Assembly: GCF_029227915.1 (NCBI RefSeq)
Contig: NC_079877.1
Coordinates: 26,625,851-26,689,850, forward strand
Direction: 5' to 3'
Length of the DNA: 64,000 nucleotides
Origin: Hydractinia symbiolongicarpus
Lineage: Eukaryota; Cnidaria; Hydrozoa; Anthoathecata; Hydractiniidae
In this document: piece by piece, positions 1-11,493 of the stretch
How the letters are laid out: every line of letters starts with the position of its first letter
Numbering within the stretch: position 1 is the first letter of the stretch
Translations under genes and position numbers: made by a program
The notes under the pieces: model-generated
Told to the model about the DNA's origin: nothing
The model's database searches: none
What the model saw: only the letters and a program-made list of their open reading frames with translations

Positions 1-1647
1 ACAAGACTGAAGTGGTAACGTTGGCGCTAAACATTTTTTGCAGTTTCTTTCTCCGGTAGAGTGGGCGATTGGATTATAAAGTTTTAATATTTTAACCTTG
101 TTTGTTTTCACATCCCTCTATAAATTATTTGCGAATTGCATTACATAGTCGGAGAGTTTTCCTGGTATATCTCAACCGGGTGAGTTTCCATAGGATATCT
201 GATTTATTGCATGATTGTATCTTGCTCTACTATCCAATAACATCCCTGATTTCCGCCAGTTTCAATGTATGTCGAGTGTAAGTGTCGAAGTCTGTTAGTG
301 TGTTCGAATCGTTTTCTGCCCAAGGTTAACGTTATAACTTTTTGTAGTTTTTACGTATTAAAAAATACTATCAATAACTCCAATTTCTCAAAGAAAAATT
401 TCTGGTTGACAATGCTACACAGAATGAAAAAAAATAATACCGGTTTTTGTTTTGCAATACAAATTACAAGTAACACACATTCGGCACGTTCTATTTGTCT
501 TTGAAATTAATTTAAAATTCCTTCCCGCATTCATAGTATTACCTGAGTGCTCCTGGTCAGAAGATAAGGAATCCTGCCAATTCTCAGCAAAAAACAAACA
601 AAATTGCAATATCTTTCCAAATGTGTATGCCTACCCAAAGGGAAGCATCAAAATATTGTAAAGAGTGCACAAAAAGGATAAAAAATCGTATGAGGCTATT
701 TTACGCCCACACGGCATATTGTGTGCTTGGGCGCGAAAAGGGCGTAAGAAAAGCATGAATTAAAAGGAATAACACAAAGTAGAAAGTTTAGTGGTAAAAT
801 AATTAGAATTCTTTTCTCTTTAAAGGCTTAAACGAATGTGGTCAAGTAGATCGAATCGATCGATGGCGATTTTATTAAAATTCATTACGAAACGATTTTG
901 GTATTGCGCGCCAATTCATTAAAAAACATGACAGGACAAAACAATAAATTCTGATTTTCCTTTGATTAAGAAATATGTAAAAGAAAACGCTTTGCGTTGA
1001 CACAAATTTATAGAGAAAAGAACAAAAAAGGAGAAGATCACTTGCCGATTAAGGATCTGAAACTGCACGATCAGACTCTGTTCTATTAACAATTTTGAGT
1101 GACCTCTGGTATTAACGAGAATGTGTTTACTCTTGTAGCACCAAGAAAATTAAAATCGTACAAGCAATTTGCCCCCGTGAACGCTTTCTTTCTTCTTCAT
1201 CGATTTGTTTACGTTTTTTACATCACTTGGGTGTAAATCAATTATCTCCTTAGATAAATTTTAATCGAACGACAAAAAAGGAGAAAGCAATCCTAATTTG
1301 CATTCAATCGAAGATTATTCAATGTTCTATTTTTGTTAACATCGATCCGATCAACGTCGATCGATTTGACTACATTTGTTTGAGTGGAAACCCGTCTTAG
1401 AGAAATAAAAAATATAAGTTCTACACTCTGCCGCCTTTGTGGTGCAATTTTATTCTTTTTCAGTAGTCAACGACATAAATTAGGGCGATCAGAAGGTACC
1501 TATTAAAACGTCTGGGAATGGGATTCCCTGCAACATAGATAGAGTTAAGTTACCAATAAACCGAACCAAGACATTATAATGCACGTTAATTCTTTCAGGT
1601 GATAAAACATGCATATCTCACCAACATGACTTAAATATATCATTTAG
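1..1647. other. Intron 8 remnant of copy A, no gene seen
   Basis: Non-coding sequence colinear with 52110-53650 (copy C) and, from about 660, with 29450-31347 (copy B, minus its MITE). It contains two diverged direct repeats of an AT-rich motif with ATCGATCGAT near 850 and 1350. The short ORFs here are not conserved in frame between copies. Confidence 0.6.
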
Positions 1648-3984
1648 GAAAAAAAATGAAAAAACACCATTACTCGAATCGTCAACTGAGAGCCAAAGGA
1701 ATTTATTGCCAGTTCAAATGAAGTCGCAAAAACGCAAAGCTCACTTATGACACCTAAATTACAAACAAAAGATATGGCTCAACAACGTGGTGGGGAGACA
1801 TGGTTAGAGAAGATAAAAACATATAAGCTAATAAAATTATTTTGGTAAGATATTGAAGATATTAAGTAAGTAAGGTATTCTTTATATTGAAAAGTTTTCT
1901 GTCATTCTTCTGATCAAGGCAATTCAAGAGAGGCAGAATGTCTCCAAGGTTGCCATCCTCTTGATAAGATCAACTTAGGCTATTATAAACTTCCAAAAGA
2001 ATTCTGGAAGCACATATCTCGGCCACATGCTAGATAATTAATAAATTATACTTAGTTAATTTAATGCATAAGGAAGTCAATTAGTAGCTACGTCTAAAAA
2101 AACAGGTTCTTTTTGTTTAATTTGCAATATTGGTCAGTTCGCTTTTAAGACTTGGTCCTTAAAATCTTTATCCTTTATATAAAAAAAGTTTGTTTCACTT
2201 TTAATGTTATAAATCGCTGATCGGATCAGCATTACTACAAAATATGTTTTCGGCAACAATTAATTTTATTCACAGGTTCATGCGTTTCTGTTACCGTAAG
2301 GAACAGCAATATAAACTCCTGTAACCGTCCTTTGTTATTCATTTGTTGTTGTTTCTTAAGTTGTTTGAGCTTAACAAATTTATTCCAAAACGCCTTAATG
2401 GAAAACCTCGATAAAAGTCTTGTGAACTTTCCTCGCTTGTGTTACATTATATTGCCTTCATTACAAAAATTACTTAAGTCCCCCGGCCTTCTTGTTTACA
2501 ATTTCATTTCATCTTGTTTTTCAGCTTAAAAAATTACGCACAAGTCAATTTGGTATACTTTGTTATTGGACTCATCGCATTTGGAAATAATGAATTGCTT
2601 CCACTGTTTGTGGCTAGTATCGTAAGTAACATTTGAATAAATTGTTTTGTTATTCTCTTTGAATTTTAAGAAATATTTTTTAAACTTTCCCTGAGGTTGA
2701 GACTAAGTAGACCTATAAAACAGAAATTGAAATAAATTTTTATTCGTTTTAACTTGGTTGATTAAAATTGTAGATGGTATGGGCTTCTCCACGTCAAAAA
2801 TTGGACTAACACTTCTCATGGTGTCGGTGTGCTTCCTTCCAACGCAGTTGTTAATTGTACCAAGAGTAAGTTAAAGTTTTTAGAAATGATTTGACTAAAG
2901 CAGTCTTTACACGGACTCGAATTGAGATTTTAAAGCACAAAAATATTTCGTCATGTGTACAAGGGTTGCGTGAACTGCACTTGCGCCATAACTGCGTTGA
3001 CATGCGAATGAACATGCGCAATAGCTTTTTACGCATGTGCAATAACGTTGTACTATGGGTAATAATTCTATTTCGGAAAAATTGTACTACATAAATATCT
3101 GGAGGGCAAAATGACATATCACTTCGGTCATTTAGACAAAACGAAATCAACATCAAAGTATATCTTTGTTAAATGCCTCTAACGTCATTAGATGAGCTAC
3201 AGTTGGTGACGATACAGCAAAAATTTGCACGTCTTGTATAATAAGAGTGCAATTGAAATGATTACCTACAGGAAAACTATTGCGCATGTGCTTTTTGTAC
3301 AGCTTAGTTAATGACGGCAGGTTTGACCAAAAGAATACAGTACACATCGCGAACACATAATTTTATATGCAACAGCGCCTTTGAAAGACTTCTCCACACT
3401 TCGACTTAATGATGGCAATACTTTTTTCATTTTCTTGAGAGTAGTAATAATCTTAGGTGCATTCTTAGCTAACGTTAAAAATTCTCAGTTACACTTCCTC
3501 TATATTGTGCAAAAATTCATCATTTTATTCTCATTTACTTCTTCTTCTTCTTTACTCTATTTTTTATTAACGTGTATGTGCTTATATTTGCACCGGAATT
3601 ACTGGTATGACATGAAATAATATCTCAACATTTCATTTGGATAATTTTGGATCAAATTAACATCAACACCAAAATGAACCTTATCATCATAAACGCAATA
3701 TAGTACTTTCCAGGCAACTAAACATTTTTTAAAAAGGTTTGCTTAAAAAGACAGTAAAGGTGGTACAATGATCAATTAGTGACAAAATAAAACAGGATTA
3801 AGAAAAGTTCCCTAGAGCCTTTCAGTCCGTTATTTAGAAAAGGCCTATGTGTTTTAATATACAGTGCTTCCTTCAGTACCAAAATGGTCTATCTATCAAT
3901 AACTGGTATATTGTTTTCAACATAGTTAACAATATAATTCTTTTGTTCAGCTTTGTCAAGTTCAGGTAAATCATAATGCTTCAT

Positions 3985-4525
3985 TTTGGTAATGTCATTA
4001 ATGACAAAAATTTAAATGATTAATCATAGCACTTTCATTTGCTGTCGCATGCGTAAGACAATGTTCATATAGATTTCAGTCTGTTTTACCAATTGCATCA
4101 GCGGAAGAACCAGGACAACGAAAACGGTATACTACATTTGACAGTGTTTTATCTTTCTTATTCGTGTAACAACTGATTTTTTTTGGTGAATAAGTTACTT
4201 TCAGAATAAGTTTCACATTTCAACAAACAGACTTCGGCAATTTCTTTTTTAAAGATCCATTTAAGTAACTTCCCAAGGTAAGTAACTTCCCAAGGTAAGT
4301 ATTTTCATCCAAATAGTAACAACATTGTCATTAGTAGGGCTTTTAGCACTGGTGTTATTTAATCTTATAAGTGTTCTTTCAATTATGCTGTTACAAATAT
4401 GCAAATCATTGAAAGTTCTTTTTAAAGTTTGTTATTGGAACACGTCCTTTTGGCTCGAATACAAGAATTTTATCGTTCCAATAGGGTTGAACAATCTGGT
4501 GGAATTTCTATCTATTGTTTAGAGA
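3985..4525 (-). pseudogene. Penelope-like element relic in intron 11 of copy A
   Basis: The same insertion as in gene B, further reduced. The minus strand near 4130-3985 reads VVYRFRCPGSSADAIGKTD, then NLYEHCLTHATANESAM, INHLNF. This resembles the end of Penelope proteins with the GIY-YIG nuclease (CPxC ... YIGKTxxxLxxRxxEH). The RT core is deleted. Confidence 0.6.
4263..4302 (+). repeat. Tandem doublet of 19 bases
   Basis: TAAGTAACTTCCCAAGG is present twice head to tail in copy A only. Each unit contains GGTAAGT, a good donor-like sequence, but there is no exon nearby. Confidence 0.7.
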
Positions 4526-7500
4526 GGCAAGCATGTAGCTAAAGAAATAAGTTAACAATGGATTGCCTATATGCAAGAACAATTTTTCGGAAATTCCATA
4601 TGCCGTTGCTACCGCTGTGTAGAGCTGAATACGTGCAATAAAATGCTGCATGGAAACATGCCCTCTTGTGAAACGAATAGAAATATATTAACATGTGAAG
4701 TTTTTTGACAAAGTTGTTAACACGTTTGTTCTAAAACGGGTTCGGCACAATTTGTTTTCTCAAGCGCACCTAGTTGCCCTTATTGGGAAAAAAACTGACT
4801 CCGCCGTCCCTTTTCAAGGTAATTTAGACTTAAAGTGCAATACAATGACTTCACTGAATTAAAAATGTTAATAAATTCAATCTATTCTTCCTTCCTGACT
4901 TCCGAATTAAATTTTCCTTGACACCGTTGCTTCCACTTTTTCTGCCACAGGCATTCATAAAAACAGCGGAAGTAGAGTATTAGTGTAGTAGATTAGCTAA
5001 ATGACTCGTGGAAAACACACTAAATTTAGAAAAGTGGTATTACAGCAATAATCTTTCTATGTAAAGAAATTTATTTTGAGAAATTTGTGAACACGTAAAT
5101 CACTGATTAATACAATATAGAAAATCGTTTACTTTTGATATTGGAAATTAAAGATTTTTGATAACGTGATAAGGTTTTATAACGGATAAACAGCGTTAGA
5201 GTTCTTTTTGACTTCACCAGGCTGTTCATATACATATATTAATATCTTCACAAAAACTTGTTTCACTTCAGCGGAATTTTTGAAACCGCCATTTGACTAG
5301 TCATGTTAAAGTAAAATAATTTTGTAATGGATTGTTATTTTTTTTTTTGCATGTTTAGATTATAAGACGTTACGGATCGAGAAAGGTAAGTGTAAAGCGT
5401 ACATAAAAATTGGTAAAATTGGTGTTTGAAGTGTTTAAGTGGGCTTTAAAACAGTTTAAGTATGATATCTGTTATCGATGCTACACTTCATCCTCACACA
5501 TTCTGAAAAACATTGTGTAATAACCAAGTAACTCAAAAATGTCAAGCTCACAGAATTATACTTTATTGGAACAATTACACAACCTGTTATTGAATAATTA
5601 CTTTTTAATGACTTGCTTCTTTTTTAATGGTATTTTTGAAAATCAGATACATTATCTTTCAATGTTTTTCCGTACTCTTTTTTTGGTGGTAGAACAGGCT
5701 TCAATGCGCACAATATTATGCAAAGCAGTTTAATCGAGGGTTGGTTTTAAGAAGGAAGCAATTACAACACAATGGTCTGTATTTGCTAGGGTATTTGTTG
5801 TTATCTATGGCAAATAACCTTGCTCAATAGCCTTTTTTAAAGAGAAATAATAATTTTAAAACGAATTTGAAGTCATTATCATAGCGTTAACTGGCTTTGC
5901 ATGCAGTAATTTGGGTCTATGAAGAATGTGGAAAGAAATGACTAGCTAGCTGGACCAAAAAAGTTCTTTTACCATGAAGCTTGACTTAAAAACAGGGAAA
6001 GTGCTGATTTAAGATTTTTTCTAGTTCTATTTGAGTGTATATTAGATATCCAAGAGGATTTAAGATGTTTGTTTTTGTTTTCACTACTCATAAACGCATC
6101 ACTAAGTCACAAGTCACTAAAGTCAAACATGAACAGCTCTTTTCGTAGCCTCTTTATTACTCTCGATGGAAGTGCCCTTTCGTTATCTTTCCTTTTTAGG
6201 CTCTTCTTTATTATCATTTGTTATGTTTATGTTTAAGGCCCTTAGTGACTTCGATTACTTATTGTTGTTATGCTTAAGGTTTCCGTTAGTTAACTATTTA
6301 TTATTTATCTTTTTAATAATGTTATTGTTTTTAGCTATTTTTATTATTATGTTTAAGGCCCTTATTGGATGTTATCTTTTGTTAGCATTCACATGTCCAT
6401 GGACACCTATTTTGGTTAATATTTTTTCAAACAGGTATGTGATACATAACAAGCCACTTTCGAAGCTTTTTTTACATTTTATTTTTCTTCGCCATCCACT
6501 ACTCAGATGGTGGTATTTAGTTTGACTACTTTATCATTTTATGATATCGTTGAAATCAAGGAACAAAGCGCGTTTCGATAGGTGGTTATGATATTCAAGT
6601 TCTAAATTTATATGGTATGACGAATAAATTATGCCAGAAATAAAATAACGCATGATTGATTTTTAATAGTAATTCATTCGTTGATTTAGTTAGTAGATTT
6701 GTCTGCGCCAAAAAAAATGTATTTACATGTTGAAGAAGGAAAAAATAGTTGACTACCTTTGCTTATTGACCTCCCCCAGGACTCCCCCAAACAATTGACA
6801 CTTCTAATTTATTGAATTTGTAAACAATAAAAAAACTAAATAAAAATACAATAAGCATAATATTGCAGTTGTGTCTCTTTTTCGTTTTGAACTGATTGAT
6901 TAGTGGATATTCTTCATATTTAGAACTGCTGCGTGGATGGCTGTGGTATTTGTTTCATTTTTGCAAAGAATATTTATGGAAACTGGTTTTGTTTCAATTA
7001 ATATTCTGATCAATAATTCAGTTTCAACAGACCTTTTAGGATCGGCAAATGGCTTTTCAATGATTTTTTAGCAATCGGAAGGTAACTGATGTTACTGCTA
7101 AATATATTGTATGAAATTGACAAAGTAGCTAGGATGTTCGTTCGTTCGTTGTTTCTTTTGTTTATTTTTTTAAGGATACTGTAATGGTTTAGACAGATAT
7201 CCAATATGTTCCTTATTTCTAAATGTTATTGGTTTTGCTGCAGAATTATTCATTAGAGATAATAACAAATTGAATTCTCTATAAGATAATATAAATATGA
7301 TTTTTTTGTCTAGGTAGCCTCTCCGTCTTATTTTTAATCGCGTTATATTTCTCAATCAGTTGAGTATTATTATAGCAACAAGGCTTTCCCACATTCTTTC
7401 AAAACACTTTTTGTTATTTAAATTGATTTTATATTTAATGAATAATTTTGTAAAAAAACTATAACTTTTGAGGAATAATGAGTTTACCAAATATCTGTCT

Positions 7501-8039
7501 AAACCATTTCAGTATCCTTAAGACCCTTACTTTTTCTTGTTCAGAATGATGGCACCACTTATCGTCGGCAGCACGTATTCTTGGTCACTCAAAAACATCC
7601 GTGACGTCTCCTCTAATAATAGTCCGATAGGATTCCCATTCGATCAGCATTTTTCTTTTTATGTTTTGTCATTGATGTCACTATGTAATAGTTTCTTGGC
7701 TGCAACAATCTCACCTACATTGGACAAAAAGAAGATACTGTCATCTGATATTAACAATGAACAAGGGTGCAGTACGACATGATCCAAAAAGGACACTAAG
7801 ATGTGAGTTCATGACAAGAGTGCCAACATTTACTATGAATTTTGTGACGTTAAAAATAAGAATTCTCGTTTGTCAAGCATCAATCATTAAAAACTAAGCA
7901 AATTGGCTCAAGAGCATTTCTTACATCTTTTTATACACCAGCATTGAGTTCTTGCGCACCTAGTAATTTTTTCACACTCTATTTGGATAATATATATAGG
8001 AAGCACCCAAATGTTTTGCGCAAATTGCCCAAATATCAT

Positions 8040-11000
8040 TTTAGCTGAATGTGGTTTGTTTCGCTCTTTTTAGCGTAGCAAAAGCAGGAAACTGTAGGCT
8101 AACAGGTTTAGTGAGTACAACATAAAAGGAAACTAAAATGTTAAGAGGGGAAAAAAGCCATTCTAAACTGAATAAAAGTTTCGATAAGTACTTTTTGTTA
8201 GTTGCATAGACTACTTGTCACTATGTATATATGCGAAAAAGTGTAAACATGCTATACTCCTTAAAATGTTTTCAAATTAATAAATAGCAAAACTCCCTAA
8301 CTCGATAACATGTGATATGGTAAATGTGTTATCATAGACAACGCCTTTAGGTGTACTTATTATATTAACAGCCGCACAGTGTACGGAGTTTGTATTCGAA
8401 ATACCGCAATACTGCGTGGGTCCGTAAAATCTCTTGATTCATCTCTTGAGCTTGGAGGTATTGAAACTTTGAAAAAGTGTCTTGGAATATTGTTTCTTGT
8501 TGACACTGAGGACAAATCCACTGGCCACGCGCCTTAGCCCGTGAAACAAAGTGGTTTCCTGTTGAACCTATATAAATCCACAACAAGCCATATTACAGCC
8601 TTTGGGGGTCAGTGTATACAGTTGCCACTTTTAAATTAAGTCTGGGACCTTGGGGTAATAATGCAATATGAAAGTTTAATTAAAAGGACCTTCCGCAGCA
8701 TGTTCAAAGGAGCTATCGCTACTCCGATAACTTTTTATTTTCGAAAAGCAAACAGAGTACGGGTTTTACTGATAGGCACGCTATAAAATCGGTGTGGAAC
8801 GGTAGCTTTAGTTAGGTAGTCCGGTGTGGAACGGTAGCTTGGACGCTTTATATAGGTAGTCCATGTCAGGCAGAAGGCAGAGCGCGCAGCTGTGCGAACT
8901 TTTAGGCGTAATGACCTTATAAAGAAACTTTCTTTTAGCTTTGGTTAAACAAAAACGCAAGATACAACTTTTTGTCACCCTGTTATAGTAAAATTAGTCG
9001 GCCGGTGTTTTATTTTAGGAATAAGACATTTAAAAATTAATTGTGAGCAACAGCATCAGAAATTATGCTTTGAGGTAATACCAAGTCCCATATTCATCCA
9101 TTTTCAAGAACTTTAGTAAACATGAGAGTATCCAGCAGTTTTATTTTGTATAAAAGGTTCTCGCAAACATGCTAAATTTATTGCACCTGGTACACACAAA
9201 ACATCGATTTCTTAAATAACTCAAGTTATAACTCAGTTTCCAAATTTGCTTCTCAACCTGGACTCCAGGGATTTTTTGAAATTTGATTGCATCCAAAAAA
9301 CCTAACAGGCCCTGGGGGAGAGGTTATTTACTAATAATACATTCAATGATTGAGGATAATGATCGTGGAATAGTTGAATTTAAAAGTAATTGCAGGACTT
9401 TTACCTTAGCAAGGCACCTAAATTTTCCAGATACATTGTCCTAACTATTTTGCATTTTTGTTCTTTTTCTATAATGTGCTTTTACATTTTTTAAGACTCG
9501 ATTGCACTGCAATTCACATTAAAGCGAAAAAAATTATAATTGTAATTAGTTAGTGTTTTTGCACCCGATTTTCTTGTGGTTGTGACAGTTGAATGTATTC
9601 AAACCTAGAAAACGTTTATTAGAAAATTTAGTCAGTTAAAATAGAAGATATAGAAAAAAAGGCCTAGCAGGAAGTGCGGCCAATTTTCAAACCAAGATCC
9701 TAACATACCTTATTACACAAAATTAGCGGGTCAAGAATTTAAGTGAATTAAATTAACGATCATGAAATTAACGCGGTTCAATGAAATTGTTTTGAAAAAG
9801 GCATTTAATTAACGCGTTTGAGCAAGGCTGTTTTCAAAAATGCATTTAATTAACGCAAATTTGAGAGTATGCGATCTCACACGAAGAAAAAATTATGGGC
9901 ACTGTCGAGTAGTGAAACGGTGTCCAATATTACAAGACGGTTTTAGAAATCGAAATAAAATTTTTCGTTTTTGAAATGTTATAAATTAAAAATTAAGTTA
10001 ATTTTCGACTTACATCAGAGTATGAAGGTTATACAAAAGCTATTTTAAAAGAGATCGCTGAAAAAGAGAACACCGTTAAGCTACCGTCCAATGAGGACAA
10101 AATAGTTAAAATTTGTAAAAAAAGATGTATACTTATGATTTTGAGGCTTTTATATATTATCAAAAAGTTACCAAATTACCAAATTACCGGAATTTTAATT
10201 AGCAAGTCATGAAATTAACAGTCTTTAAATTAACACTGCATTTAATTAACGGTCATTAAATTAACGCCAATTTTAAGAAACCGCGTTAATTTCGAGACTC
10301 CTTAATTTCATGGAAAAGGGTATTCTTATTGATGATATTAAGTTTTTTGAAACGCATAAAATTTACTGGCTTTTTTAAATTAAAAATCCTGCCTTTGGTC
10401 TAAATTATGCCTTTCGCGAAGATAGTTGTGGAATGCTGCAACGTGCTTTGACCATCTGTTAACAATTTCTTGCAACTATTAAGATTATTTTGTCCCTTGG
10501 TGGAATCTTATTAAAGCTGAAACCGGTATCTGTAATTTGAGGAGCATACGATGCTCCGTCATCCTGAGAATGAACTGTCCTTTTATATAGTTTCACATAT
10601 GTGAAGTTTTGTATGACGCTCTTTCTTTGCATATTTATATTATTTGTATAATCTGCGAATTTAAGCTCACGCGATATATACTTATCTGTGCGCTAAAATT
10701 TTCTTCAATTTTTAAAATGTTGATAGTAGATTCTTATCGCTTTATACTTGCCTGGTGCAAACATTTGTAGTATCATGAAAAAAAAGTGATACGCGAACTG
10801 ACTGTGCAAAAGCTACTATATACTAAAGCAAGCCAGCGAACATGCGATGTTGCTTTTTAGCCCACGGAGCGATCACTGTTTTCACCGTAGAAAATTTGCA
10901 TGTGACCCAGCGTAATCTTTCTCGCCGTAATAATCTGATTTCCACATGATAGGAAAAATTATGCTAGGTCTACTGGCTAATCACAAAAAGCATCCATATT

Positions 11001-11170
11001 CATTTCAAGTTCACTGTGACTATTTGTATCAGTAAGGAAAATATTATTTGTTGGTATTTATATTCCAAGTTTTAGTTTTAGGAGTAAAGTCTCTTAGTTC
11101 AAAACTTGATATAAACTAGATCAAATTTGTTTTTCTTATTATTTACAAAATTATTTGTCTACTACAAAAA
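8040..11170 (+). repeat. 3' flank of copy A, duplicated at 41800-43760
   Basis: Sequence downstream of the last exon. It matches the flank of copy B in order: GCCGCACAGTG at 8372 and 42168, CGGTGTGGAACGG at 8790 and 42411, and CCAAGTTTTAG or its equivalent at 11065 and 43660. At 8790-8860 a unit of about 32 bases (CGGTGTGGAACGGTAGCTT) is tandemly doubled here but single in the B flank. No convincing gene was seen. Confidence 0.55.
9740..10312. mobile_element. Putative MITE with many ATTAACG motifs
   Basis: The ends are an imperfect inverted pair: CATGAAATTAACGCGGTT near 9762, against GAAATTAACGCGGTTTC on the other strand near 10293. About ten copies of ATTAACG or its complement cluster within 120 bases of the two ends, like sub-terminal transposase-binding arrays. 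The corresponding B flank (41.8-43.4 kb) does not appear to have this block, so it looks like an insertion. No ORF; the superfamily is not assignable by eye. Confidence 0.45.
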
Positions 11171-11401
11171 CGTGGTAACACCCACAACTTTAACACGGGG
11201 GTTTTCTTTCATGTTTTTGTCATTTCTGAGGATCAACTGGAATATTTCTGCTGTTTTTAATAAATGCGTCACAAAAACTATTCTATAGTTTCACCAGCAC
11301 CTAGTTAAAGTGGTTATTTGCATAACCGACCTATATGGCAGAAGTTGGATTATTGCCCATCGGCTGTCGCTTTGTTTAAATTTGATTGCTGAAACTGTTA
11401 G

Positions 11402-11493
11402 GTGGCATTGGCTTCTCTACGTGAAAACTTAGGCTAACCATTTTAATAGTATCGTTAAGCGTCCTACCATCCCAGTTGTTGATCGTACCCAGA
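11402..11493 (+). pseudogene. Ghost of transporter exon 11 (copy E)
   Basis: A 92-base stretch with the same length, acceptor (GTTAG) and donor (AGA|GTAAGT) as exon 11 of the other copies. It reads GIGFST, then an in-frame TGA, and ends LLIVPR. It is more diverged than A, B or C, so it is an older partial copy. Sequence just before it (11190-11215) resembles the 44280-44320 region. Confidence 0.6.

Larger units (their letters stand above)
1648..7782 (+). pseudogene. Decayed transporter copy A, exons 9-15
   Basis: The 3' half of a second ZIFL-like gene; exons 1-8 would lie left of the window. Exons: 1648-1844 (197 bases, seven fewer than in copy B), 2525-2627 or nearby (exon 10, with ten bases missing before the donor, reading VASI instead of VASSAEY), 2774-2865 (intact helix 8), 5359-5385 (IIRRYGSRK), 6358-6434 (ALIGCYLLLAFTCPWTPILV), 6924-7081 (one base missing, giving an in-frame TAG after GFSMIF), and 7545-7782 (intact last exon). 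Three independent deletions break the frame, so a working transporter is unlikely. Splice sites remain mostly good, so a transcript could still be made. Intron sequences align with those of copy B along the whole length. Confidence 0.82.
296..8120 (+). repeat. Segmental duplication block A
   Basis: Homologous along its length to copy B (about 29330-42300, which carries extra insertions) and, for its first 4.5 kb, to copy C (52110-57930). It contains transporter exons 9-15 and the shared Penelope relic in intron 11. The colinearity covers introns as well as exons, which shows genomic duplication rather than retroposition. Confidence 0.75.

Noticed and set aside
6166-6525. 119-codon hydrophobic frame on the + strand
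   Set aside because: Only 6358-6434 is an exon of copy A (helix 9). The rest is AT-rich intron that happens to be open, and copies B and D do not keep the frame.
8365-8586. Minus-strand frame with GQWICPQCQQETIF
   Set aside because: It looks zinc-ribbon-like, but the duplicated copy at 42160-42300 does not keep the frame and no family is recognisable.
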